A DNA stretch of 64,000 nt from Bacteroidota bacterium (GTDB lineage: Bacteria > Bacteroidota > Bacteroidia > Bacteroidales > UBA10428): assembly GCA_016699695.1 (NCBI GenBank), contig CP065006.1:1-64000 (forward strand). The letters are read 5' to 3'. This document shows, in pieces, positions 34,781 to 44,200 of this stretch. The notes under the pieces are model-generated. The model saw only the letters and a program-made list of their open reading frames with translations, was not told the DNA's origin and made no database searches. The position numbers and the translations under genes were made by a program. Each line of letters starts with the position of its first letter. Positions within the stretch are counted from its first letter, which is position 1.

Positions 34781-36754
34781 TTAAGTTACTTTCTGCTTGA
34801 TGGATTTAAACAGCTTCGATTTGGGGCTTTTCTTATTGTTGAGTTCGCCATGGCCATTCGTTGAAAAATATACAGTGAATACTGAACCTTCACCAAGGGT
34901 GCTATCCACCGAAATAGTGCCCTTGTTCATTTTTACGAATTCATGCACCAGGCTCAATCCAATGCCAAGTCCTTTTTCTTTGGAGGTTCCCCAGGTACTT
35001 TTTGTTTCGTTCAGCTTAAAAAGGTTTTCTTGTTTTTCGGGCTCAATACCAACCCCTGTATCACTCACTGAAAGACAATGCATGCCATTGCTTATCGTGG
35101 CCAGTATGCTAACCGATCCATTTTTATCGGTAAATTTTAGGGCATTGCTTACAAGGTTGCGCAATATGGTCATCAGGCTGTTGCGGTCGGCATAGAGGTA
35201 GCGGGCATCTGACTTAATCTCATAAGTAAGATTAATACTTTTTGTGGCCGCCATGGCAATAAAAATGTTCAACACTTCGTCGCAGATTTCTTCCAGGTCG
35301 AGGGTCTCAGGCTTACAGGGAAATTCACCCTGCTGGCTCACAGCCCATTCTAGTAAATTATCAAGAAGGTTCTGTACTTTCTTTACAGAATATTCCATGT
35401 TGGAGGTCAATTCTTCGAGTTCGTCGTAGTTTTTCGAATTCAGAAAATCGCGAATGAGAAGGGTAGTGCCATTTAATACATTGATAGGTCCACGCAAGTC
35501 GTGAGAAATAATGGAGAAAAAACGGTCTTTTGTTTTGTTGGCTTTTTCTAGCTCATCGTGCTGTTCCTGAAGCTCTTTTTGGCGTTGCACCAATTTAACA
35601 GCCAATTTCTTACGCTTGTTGGAATGCGTGTAGAAAATAAAAAACAATCCGAAAGTAAACACCAGTACCATAATTAAAGCCGAGAGCATTATTCGCTGGT
35701 TTTGCCTTTTTTTCTGCAATAAGTCTACCTCGGCCTGTTTCTGAGCCACTTCGTATTCGGTGCGCAAATCGGCCATTTTACGAATGGTAGCTTCGTTATT
35801 AATACTGTCGCGGGTATCGATATAATTAGTCTGGCATTCGAAGGCTTTGTCGAGTTTCCCGGCCATCGCATACAACTCTGTAAGTACCTGGTATGCATCG
35901 CGTATCTGAGGCAATAAGCCTGCTCCTTCGGCAATGTTAAGCGAGATATGGGCATAATTAAGTGCCGTGGGTACATCGCGACGGGCTTTGTATATTTCGG
36001 AAAGGTAACCGTAGTAAATAGACAGGGCATAGCTGTCGTGATACTTTTCAAGAATAGTAATTGCCCGCATGATGTTTTTCTCTGCAAACCCAAATTCCCT
36101 TTTTAGGGTGTAAATCTTTCCGATATTACCCAATGAATAAGCCACGCCCACTTCGTTATTCAATTTAGAAAAAATTTTGTAGGCTTCGGTGAAATGATAA
36201 TTAGCCGAATCGAGCTTGTCTATAATCAGGTATTCATTTCCGGCACTAAGCGAAGTACTGGCAATAAAAAGCGAATCTCTGGAAGCTAAAGACAATTCGA
36301 TGGCTTTTTTGTAATAGGCAATGGCATTGCCCGGACTTTGCGATACCGAAAACACATTGCCAATGGCTACATAGGTGGCTGCCAGGCATGTTTGACAATC
36401 GATATGGCGTGCTACATCAGCACCATCGTAAAAATCGGAAAGTGCCCTGTCATAGCTTCCTTTTAGTTTATTGGCAATGCCAGAATAATAATAGCCACGA
36501 AACAAATAAAGGCGTTTATCCTTTAATTTTTTTGTTTGTTCAATCAGGGCTTGGGCGTAATATAAAATGGTGTCGGGGTTGTTGTGATTTCGTGCTATTT
36601 CATAGATCACAAGGGGATCTACTTCTTGCCTCTCACTTACTTGTTGATGGTAAATAGAAATCAGGCTGTCGGATTTCTTCATATCCTGGGCAGCCGAATA
36701 AGTAATGGTAAGAAGTAGAATTGTAAAAAAGAAAAATTGCACAAAACGTTTCAT
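34781..36754 (-). CDS. TPR-repeat sensor histidine kinase
   Basis: Kinase of 657 residues. A signal peptide (FVQFFFFTILLLTITYSAAQ) leads into about eight tetratricopeptide repeats facing the periplasm (25-330, ALSDFYDGADVARHI, AYSLGNIGKIYTLKR). A coiled segment, one membrane helix (IMLSALIMVLVFTFGLFFIFY, about 355-375), a HisKA domain (FFSIISHDLRGPINVLNG, His near 415) and a HATPase (NALKFTDKNGSV, DTGVGIEP, GLGIGLSLVHEF) follow. No receiver or DNA-binding output is attached. It is sandwiched between a small protein (5-base gap) and the C39 exporter, which suggests control of, or signalling through, the exported peptide. That is inferred from the layout. Confidence 0.9.
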   Translation of the reverse strand: MKRFVQFFFFTILLLTITYSAAQDMKKSDSLISIYHQQVSERQEVDPLVIYEIARNHNNPDTILYYAQALIEQTKKLKDKRLYLFRGYYYSGIANKLKGSYDRALSDFYDGADVARHIDCQTCLAATYVAIGNVFSVSQSPGNAIAYYKKAIELSLASRDSLFIASTSLSAGNEYLIIDKLDSANYHFTEAYKIFSKLNNEVGVAYSLGNIGKIYTLKREFGFAEKNIMRAITILEKYHDSYALSIYYGYLSEIYKARRDVPTALNYAHISLNIAEGAGLLPQIRDAYQVLTELYAMAGKLDKAFECQTNYIDTRDSINNEATIRKMADLRTEYEVAQKQAEVDLLQKKRQNQRIMLSALIMVLVFTFGLFFIFYTHSNKRKKLAVKLVQRQKELQEQHDELEKANKTKDRFFSIISHDLRGPINVLNGTTLLIRDFLNSKNYDELEELTSNMEYSVKKVQNLLDNLLEWAVSQQGEFPCKPETLDLEEICDEVLNIFIAMAATKSINLTYEIKSDARYLYADRNSLMTILRNLVSNALKFTDKNGSVSILATISNGMHCLSVSDTGVGIEPEKQENLFKLNETKSTWGTSKEKGLGIGLSLVHEFVKMNKGTISVDSTLGEGSVFTVYFSTNGHGELNNKKSPKSKLFKSIKQKVT

Positions 36755-36759
36755 CGAAC

Positions 36760-37122
36760 TCAGATTCTTATAATGATTTGTGGTGGATCATAATCTTTGC
36801 TTGAAGCAGATTTGGTTTTTATTTCTCCAGATTTGGATGACTCTTCAACCGGGCTTACAAACAGCTGACAAGCAAGTTGGCCTGAAGCTTTTTTGTTGAT
36901 ACGTGCTACCCAGGTGGTACAAGATTTTTTTTCGGGTCCACAACGAAGTAGGTCGCAAGCATTCGGGATGTTAATGCCAGAAATGTCTGAAATGCCAGAG
37001 TTTTCGTCTAAAGTCCACACAATCTTTTTTCCAGGTAAGGCTTGAAGATTATTCTTGTTGTCATTGTCGCGGTAATGCAACACACCCTCTTTGAGTGACA
37101 GATAAACGGTGTATTTTCCCAT
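36760..37122 (-). CDS. Small cysteine-containing cytoplasmic protein, first gene of the exporter operon
   Basis: Protein of about 120 residues using the ATG at 37122 (MGKYTVYLSLKEGVLHYRDN); an earlier in-frame ATG at 37164 adds an unlikely MINIAFCYTKPNLT. It looks beta-rich at the N-terminus, holds four cysteines in a cluster (NACDLLRCGPEKKSCTTW, GQLACQLFV) and ends in a Ser/Lys-rich tail with PPQIIIRI. There is no signal peptide and no double-glycine leader, so it is not an obvious exporter substrate. I do not recognise the family. The stop lies 5 bases before the TPR kinase start. Confidence 0.7.
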   Translation of the reverse strand: MGKYTVYLSLKEGVLHYRDNDNKNNLQALPGKKIVWTLDENSGISDISGINIPNACDLLRCGPEKKSCTTWVARINKKASGQLACQLFVSPVEESSKSGEIKTKSASSKDYDPPQIIIRI

Positions 37123-37230
37123 AGTAAGGTTTGGTTTGGTATAACAAAAAGCAATATTAATCAAAAAAAACTACGTGTTAATGTAATTTTTACAAAAACA
37201 TCCCGTTTGCAAGCTGCTAAAAAAAGTCAA

Positions 37231-37980
37231 TTAATCCCGGGCGGTGTCTTTGGATTGCTTTGCAAGGGTCTGTTGCACAAGGTTCATAAGGATCTGGATA
37301 TTTTTATCAGAATAGGGTGCAATATCGACAGGAGGGTGAATCTGGATCACGGCGCGTCCTGGAAAAATATCGAATTTAGCTTTGGCACCCAAAATTTTAT
37401 TGGTTCCAATGATTGAAACCGGGAGAATGGGCAGCTGAAGGTCAATCGCTAACTTAAAAGCCCCACGCTTAAAGGCCAGAAGGTCTTGCCCATTACCTCT
37501 GGTTCCTTCCGGAAAAATTACCACAGAAGTACCCCCTTGCAGTTTCTGTTTTGCTTCGCTTAAACTTTGAAGGGCAGCACGTTGATTCGATCGGTCTAAG
37601 AAAATGTGTCCCACTTTTTCACTGCCAAAACCCACACCGGGCACTCTTCTTAATTCTTTTTTCATCATCCAGCGAATGTCGATGCCTATCCAGCCATAAA
37701 GCACAAAAATATCGTACATACTCTGGTGATTCGGCGTAATGATGTACGATTGCCCCGGGTCAATGTTTTCCTTACCAAGTACTTTTACAGTTACAGGGGT
37801 TAAAAAGCACAATACACGCGACCATATGGCCCCGCCAATAAAACTTCCGGTTTTTTGGTTAATTGACAATGAGAACACCACAGCCAACACTCCAAAAAGA
37901 AGGGTAAGTAAAAAAGCCAGCGGAAGAAACACCAGCCATTTATAGGGTTGATAAAGAAAATAAAAGATGGTACGAAACAT
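37231..37980 (-). CDS. plsC: 1-acyl-sn-glycerol-3-phosphate acyltransferase (PlsC-type)
   Basis: Membrane enzyme of about 249 residues making phosphatidic acid from lysophosphatidic acid and an acyl donor. One or two N-terminal hydrophobic segments (WLVFLPLAFLLTLLFGVLAV) precede the acyltransferase block I H-x4-D (TPNHQSMYDIF), block II around GFGSEKVGHIFLDR, block III FPEGTRGNGQ and block IV LPILPVSIIG. The start at 37980 (MFRTIFYFLYQPYKW) is supported by an exact TATATTTG promoter element 14 bases upstream; the longer frame starting at 38055 would cross that promoter. Confidence 0.9.
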   Translation of the reverse strand: MFRTIFYFLYQPYKWLVFLPLAFLLTLLFGVLAVVFSLSINQKTGSFIGGAIWSRVLCFLTPVTVKVLGKENIDPGQSYIITPNHQSMYDIFVLYGWIGIDIRWMMKKELRRVPGVGFGSEKVGHIFLDRSNQRAALQSLSEAKQKLQGGTSVVIFPEGTRGNGQDLLAFKRGAFKLAIDLQLPILPVSIIGTNKILGAKAKFDIFPGRAVIQIHPPVDIAPYSDKNIQILMNLVQQTLAKQSKDTARD

Positions 37981-37993
37981 GGACGTTTTTTCG

Positions 37994-38001
37994 CAAATAT
38001 A
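37994..38001 (-). promoter_or_regulatory. Promoter -7 element of plsC
   Basis: TATATTTG on the minus strand (38001 to 37994), an exact TAnnTTTG match, 14 bases before the start codon at 37980. It fixes the start of plsC. Confidence 0.6.
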
Positions 38002-38321
38002 AGCGCTGACTGAATTTTTTATTCCATTTTTTCTGAAAATAAAGTTTAACACCAATTAGAATTCTTTTGCTCAAACATTCAAATATGCATAAAAATTAAA
38101 ACGACACATGAATTATAACATTTACAAGGACCTTTTATTTGGTGTAATTTTAAGCTAAGCAATTAATGATTAATCAATTTTTTTCCTTGAAGCTAAAAGA
38201 ATTATCTTTTACCTACACAAAAAACAAGGTATGATGAAACGAGCATGATTCGTTAAAAACAAACAAGGATAAAAATTTATCATGCGAGTTCCATCCGACC
38301 TTATTAAAAAATTATTTACGG

Positions 38322-38714
38322 ATGAAAAAAGGGAATATTCAGATTCTTGACCTCGATTTCGAATACAAACTATGGAAAAACCGATTGATGTTTTTTGAGT
38401 CCGAATTGGAATTGCTGCTGGACCGTTCAACAGTGCTTGTGCATGAACATAGGGAATGGCAAATGGAAGACACTATTAAGAAAAAATTACAGGATCATTT
38501 GAGTGCAGTACAGATTATTCAGTCGAGAATAATAACCCAAGAGCAGGAAATGGCTTTGTACGCCGAAGATTACCCCATCGACAGCCAGCATAGCCATTAC
38601 AGTGTTCACGAAGGCATTCGCGAAGAAATCGAACGAGTTAGCCAACAACATGCTGTAATCTTTTCTGATATTTATTCCATTTTGTGCTATCCAATTAGTA
38701 GTAAAAAAGAATAA
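38322..38714 (+). CDS. Small helical cytoplasmic protein, unknown function
   Basis: Protein of 130 residues without signal peptide or membrane segment. It is predicted almost wholly alpha-helical, with heptad-like Leu/Glu/Gln patterns (FEYKLWKNRLMFFESELELL, IIQSRIITQEQEMALYAED and IREEIERVSQQHAVIFSDI) and a histidine-rich turn (DSQHSHYSVHEG). This could be a coiled-coil or four-helix bundle. The 266-base region upstream is AT-rich with no other gene. No family is recognised. It is convergent with pbpC. Confidence 0.7.
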   Translation: MKKGNIQILDLDFEYKLWKNRLMFFESELELLLDRSTVLVHEHREWQMEDTIKKKLQDHLSAVQIIQSRIITQEQEMALYAEDYPIDSQHSHYSVHEGIREEIERVSQQHAVIFSDIYSILCYPISSKKE

Positions 38715-38743
38715 TTCAAGCCCTAATCGATTATTCAGACTTA

Positions 38744-41116
38744 TTACAAATCTGAAAACACCACCTTTATGCTGATGGAAGCATTTCGGCCCTTGTCGTC
38801 GGAACAGCTAATGACATTGACACCCTCTTCCGGCACAAAGAATACAAGCTCGTCGCGGGCAGCTTCGAGATAGAATTTTTGATTGATATACCAATAAACC
38901 CTGCTCACATCATTGGATGCTTCGCACCTTAAGGGTATTTCGTTGTTATCGTTTTCATTTATATAGTAGGTATTGTTTTTCACCGGCGAGGTTATCAGCG
39001 GCTTTAATCCAGAAAGAAACTGTTCACACTCGCTATTATGTTCCGGAATCCTTTTGAACGGAACCTGAGCCTCAGTATAATGGCTGATAATTTCCGGAGT
39101 AAGATTGGGATAGTAAGCTTCGGCGTAACCAAATTCAGGGCAACAATGCGTACAATAAGAAACTGTTGAGTCGCTATTAATCAATACTTTTTTAAGGTGC
39201 CGGCAAAGAGTATTGTCCGATACCCCCGGGATGTAAAAATCAAGAACCTGTTCGTTACAAAAAAAATCGGGCAAATTTCCTGACTGCGAACACACGTACC
39301 TGTAATTAATATTTTCGGGCATCGCAATCCATTCATTCCGGCTGTTTTTATCAATGGCATTAAAAATTCTGAATAGCAAAGGAGAAGCAATTTCAGAACC
39401 GCTTAAATGAGGCACACCTACAGATGAGAAGTTGCCTGCCCAAACTGCAACAGTAAACCGCTTGTTGTAACCAATGCTCCATGCATCTTTTCGTCCGTAT
39501 GAGGTTCCTGTTTTCCAGGCAATTTTGGGCATATTCACACTGTTTTCCCATTCCAATGGCAAGTCAGGTCGCTCCAGTTGCGACAAGATTTCTGAAATCA
39601 TATAAGCCGATATCTCCGAAACAATACGGATGGTATCGGAATAATTGTCTGAAACCTGGTAGTTCAGTGGGGCAAAGAGGCCTCCATTGGCAAAGGTACA
39701 ATAGAGGCCGGCCAATTGTTCGAGCGTGGCACCGCAACCGCCCAAGGCTGCAGACAAGCCCAGATCAGGCAATGAATTTTCGATGTGCAAAAAGCCTGCT
39801 TGCTGCAAGCCTTTAAAGAATACTTCTGTTTTCAGTTCGGCAAGTACCTTAATGGCAGGAACATTAAGCGATGCTGCAAGCGCCTTTTCGATGCTCACTG
39901 GTCCGTAATAACTGCCATCGTAATTCTCTGGTTCATAACCCGAGAAACTTACAGGCACATCGTTTACGATAGTTTTGGGAGTTACCAGACCGGCATCGAA
40001 TGCAAGAGCATACACGAGTGGCTTTAAAGTACTGCCCGGCGAACGCAGAGCCCTGATCCCATCGACCTGCCCACCATCGTCGGCATTGTTAAACCCGGCC
40101 GATCCCACATAAGCCAGTACTTGTCGGGATTGATTATCGACAACAAGGGCCATGGCATTTTTAATGTTTTTAAAGTATAAAGCTTTCACATAATTACTAA
40201 CCAGCGATTCGCAGGTTGCCTGCATTTCAGCATTGATGGAGGAATAGATAAGGGTAGTTCCTGATTTATGCTTCAATCGGTACGATAGGTGTGGGGCCTT
40301 CTTTGGAACCGGTCTTCGAAAAGCCCCAATGGGTTCGGCAATGGCATCGGCCAATGCAGCACTATCGAAAATACCGGCCGAAAGATAACGCTGAAGCCAT
40401 TTGTTTCTCTCTTCGAACAATCTGTTTTCATGCAAACCAAGCTGTAAACTCACAGGCCGGTTTGGCACAATGGTGAGGGTGGCAATTTCGCCCGTGCTCA
40501 GGTGGTTAGGTTGTTTGCCAAAATAAAGTATCGAGGCGGCTTTGACTCCTTCGATGTTCCCCCCATAGGGTACCAGGTTTAGGTAGAGTGAAAGAATTTC
40601 CTGTTTCGAAAATTTCCAATCAAGCTGAAGGGCCCTGAACATTTCCAGCATTTTGTTTTTGTATGTACGTGATTTAGGATTCAGCAAACGCACTACCTGC
40701 ATGCCTATGGTTGATGCCCCGGAGGTACGTTTTCCCTTTCGAAGGTTATTGAATGTTGCTCTCACTACAGATACCGGATTGATACCCGGATGCCAGTAAA
40801 AAAAGCGGTCTTCCTTCCACAAAAAAGCTTTCTTTAGCTCCGGGGTAATCTCTTCTGAGAGAATTTGCATGCGCCATTTTTCGTCGTTGCTCAGATAGGC
40901 ATGCAACATGCTGCTATCGCGGGCCATGATTATGGGTGAGTACGAGACCTGTACACGAAGCGGGAATAAGCTATTCAATATTAGAAAAAGCAAAAACAAA
41001 GTCGCAATAAAGCTTAAAAATCTTCTGAGAAAGATGGGTATTTTATGGTAATGGAAATGCAATTTCTGAACGTATACTTTATAGTTAGCTATATGTACTA
41101 ATGTCGGAAAAAACAA
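38744..41116 (-). CDS. pbpC: Penicillin-binding protein 1C
   Basis: Bifunctional class A PBP of the 1C type, 790 residues. It has an N-terminal membrane anchor (FLSFIATLFLLFLILNSLF) and a glycosyltransferase domain (catalytic Glu in LWKEDRFFYWHPGIN, then TSGASTIGMQVVRLLNP). The transpeptidase domain carries STLK (SPGSTLKPLVYAL, near residue 360), SLN (AASLNVPAIK) and KTGTSYG. The C-terminal beta-sandwich is of BiPBP_C type (about 700-790). It is paired divergently with an alpha-2-macroglobulin gene, as in E. coli and many Gram-negatives, where PBP1C is thought to help repair peptidoglycan after attack. The exact start is uncertain within the first ~25 residues. Confidence 0.95.
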   Translation of the reverse strand: MFFPTLVHIANYKVYVQKLHFHYHKIPIFLRRFLSFIATLFLLFLILNSLFPLRVQVSYSPIIMARDSSMLHAYLSNDEKWRMQILSEEITPELKKAFLWKEDRFFYWHPGINPVSVVRATFNNLRKGKRTSGASTIGMQVVRLLNPKSRTYKNKMLEMFRALQLDWKFSKQEILSLYLNLVPYGGNIEGVKAASILYFGKQPNHLSTGEIATLTIVPNRPVSLQLGLHENRLFEERNKWLQRYLSAGIFDSAALADAIAEPIGAFRRPVPKKAPHLSYRLKHKSGTTLIYSSINAEMQATCESLVSNYVKALYFKNIKNAMALVVDNQSRQVLAYVGSAGFNNADDGGQVDGIRALRSPGSTLKPLVYALAFDAGLVTPKTIVNDVPVSFSGYEPENYDGSYYGPVSIEKALAASLNVPAIKVLAELKTEVFFKGLQQAGFLHIENSLPDLGLSAALGGCGATLEQLAGLYCTFANGGLFAPLNYQVSDNYSDTIRIVSEISAYMISEILSQLERPDLPLEWENSVNMPKIAWKTGTSYGRKDAWSIGYNKRFTVAVWAGNFSSVGVPHLSGSEIASPLLFRIFNAIDKNSRNEWIAMPENINYRYVCSQSGNLPDFFCNEQVLDFYIPGVSDNTLCRHLKKVLINSDSTVSYCTHCCPEFGYAEAYYPNLTPEIISHYTEAQVPFKRIPEHNSECEQFLSGLKPLITSPVKNNTYYINENDNNEIPLRCEASNDVSRVYWYINQKFYLEAARDELVFFVPEEGVNVISCSDDKGRNASISIKVVFSDL

Positions 41117-41261
41117 GCTGTAGATTTTTGGAATGGCTAAAGTTAGGTTTTTTGTGGTAAGTATCGAAACCGCAATCTGTTCTCAAAAACTTTTTAGTAG
41201 CTTTATAACTGCGATAATTCGGAAACTCCATCTAATAAACTATTTAAACAGCCAACTACCT

Positions 41262-44200
41262 ATGAAGCAGCTTATCCCGCTTTTAATCTTTGTGTTAGCC
41301 TTGCAGGCCTGCAACAAGGAAAATAAAATTCGCGTTACCAACACTTCGTTCAGCGAGATTGTTGAAACCAACAGCCTCATTGGTTTTACTTTTAGCGAAC
41401 CTCTGGTGCCAGACTCCCTTTTAGGCTTGTGGTTGAACGAAGAATTGGTGGAGTTTACGCCTGCCATCGAAGGTAGTTTCAAATGGACATCCCGCGAAGA
41501 ACTTGTATTTGTTCCCCGCACCAATTTTGCCCCTTCTACTAAATACGAGTTAAAACTTAACCGCCAGATTCTTCAATATAAAAATGGTGCCTCTTTCTCA
41601 GGAGAAACTGAGTTTAGTTTTCAAACTCCCTTTCTTTCTCTCAGTCAGGTGCGTGCCTATTGGGATGCACCTGCAGAATCGGGAGGAAAAGCGGTGTTAA
41701 AGTTTATCCTGGAGTTTAATCAGGAGGTAGACCCCAATCACCTGAAAGATTTGTTAGAAATAGAAATCGAAGGAAAATCAATAAATTTTCAGCTGGAACA
41801 AAGCTCTCCGGCAAAAAATATCAGCCTTACTCTTCCTGAAATTGTAGCGGAAGACAAAGACCTCGATGCCCGCGTTATTCTCGCCAAAGGATTGCTCCCT
41901 GTGGGTGGCAGCCTGAAAACTACACAAGAGATCAAAGAGAGCATGGTTGTATTATCTCCCTTTAAACTGAATATTCTCGACTTTCAGACAGGCCACGACG
42001 GGTCCGTAGGTACCATTATGGTTTACACTACTCAGGCTGTTAAAAGCGATAATTTCAAGAGTTTTGTGCAGATATCTCCCGATGTAAAATATAGCTTTGA
42101 GATTTTCCCCGATTATTTCCTCATTAAAAGTGAGGATTTCAATGTCGAAACACAGTATACACTAACTGTGATAAAGGGCTTAAGCGGCCGAATAGGTGGA
42201 GAAATAAAGCACGACTATGAACAAAGCATTTCTTTTGGCAATGTAGAGCCTACCTTGCGTTTTAACGATTCGCAAGACTTTTATGTCTCAGTAAAAGGTA
42301 ACCGCAACATGGAGGTGGCCATTATTAACATTCCTGCAGTTCAGTTAAAGGTTACCAAGATCTATGAGAACAATATTCTTGCCTACCTGCGTGCCACAGA
42401 AAACAATTATTACAACGACTATTACGATGAATATTATTACGAAGACTATTACTATTATAACTCGGGGGTTGATGCCGAACAATTGGGCGATGTAATTCTC
42501 GAAAAAGAAATAGAAACTGCCTCGCTACCGCGAAGAGGTATCAATAAACTGCTCACACTCGATTTTGCCGATCAGCTTTCCGAATTCCCCGGTGTATATT
42601 TGATCGAGGTAAAAGACAAGGAAAACTATTGGCGAAAAACCTCCAAGTTGGTCTCTATTTCCGATATCGGACTTATTGTGAAGGAAGGCGTCAACAGCAT
42701 TAGCGTTTTTGCCAATTCCATAAAAACTACCGAACCCCTTGCCGAGGTTGAAATTACTTTTATTGGGTTGAACAACCAGGCTACTTTCAAAGGAAAAACC
42801 GACAAAGAGGGTGTATTAGTCTATAGTTTTGACAAAGTACTTTCGCCTAATTTCCGTTCAAAACTGATTACGGCCCGACTTGCCAAAGACTATAACGTAA
42901 TACCTTTTAACCAAACACAGGTGAATACCTCGCGTTTCGATGTAGGTGGATTGTATCAAAACCAGTCGGGTATTCAAGCGTATTTGTATGCCGAACGCAA
43001 CCTTTATCGTCCCGGCGAAACCATACACCTTTCGGGGATACTGCGCGATTACCAATGGAAGTCGCCCGGAACGCTTCCCCTAAAAATAAAAATAAGCTCG
43101 CCTACCGGCAAAACCTTTAAGCTCATTAAAAAAAGCCTGAACGAATATGGCTCCTTCGAAACCGATGTGCCTGTTCCGGCTAACGCCTCTACGGGTTCGT
43201 ATGTGGTCGAAGTCTTTACCAGCAATGATGTGCTCATTGGTTCAGAAGTGATTAAGGTAGAAGAGTTTATGCCCGACAGGATAAAAGTTAAGTCTGAGCT
43301 TGACCTTAAAGAAGTGAAACCCGGAGAAAAGCAAGATTTGCTGATTGAGGCCACCAATCTTTTTGGTCCACCAGCTGCAAACCGCAATTACGAAGTTGAA
43401 GTATCGACCTCTCGCATGGGTTTTTATTCAAAGCACCATCCTTCGTACAATTATAGCATAGAAAGCACTCAGGAATCCTTTAGCTCTTTTAACCGAAGCG
43501 GATCGACCGATGCAAACGGCAGGGCCACCGAGAGCTTTGATATTCCCGAACACTGGAAACACATCGGCATGTTGAATTCCAATGTGTTTGTAACTGTGTT
43601 CGACGAAACAGGCCGCTCTGTGAACCGGCTTTCATCTTTTAAGGTCCTGACACAGGATGTTTTTTATGGCATCAAAACGGAAAACTATTATGCTTCCACA
43701 GGACAACCTGTGCGGTTCGACCTTATTGCAGTAGACAAGGAAGGAAAAGCAATGAGCGGAGTGAAAGCCCGAATGAAGCTCATACGGCACGAGTATAAAA
43801 CGGTGCTTTCGAGCACAGGAAGCTATTATCGCTATCGTTCTGAGCCTGTAGAAGTGGTAGTGGAAGATAAGACTCTTACCCTTAACGAAACAAATGCCAG
43901 CTACAGTTTTGTTCCCGATTTATCTGGTCAATACGAGTTGCGGATTTCAGCGCCCGATGCTTCAACTTACGTTAGTCAGAGCATTTATGCCTATGGGTGG
44001 GGAAGTACCAGCTATTCGTCCTTTAAGGTGAACAAAGAAGGAAATATCGACATTGAACTCGACAAAGAAAGCTACCAAACAGGCGACAAGGCAAAGGTAT
44101 TGTTAAAAACACCCTTTGCCGGCAAAGTGCTGGTTACCATCGAAACCAACAAAGTGCTCGAGCATTTTTACATTGAGACCGATGCTCGTGCTGCCTCCTT

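Noticed and set aside
36760..37122. Bacteriocin precursor for the C39 exporter
   Set aside because: No double-glycine leader and too structured a sequence; it is more likely a cytoplasmic accessory protein.
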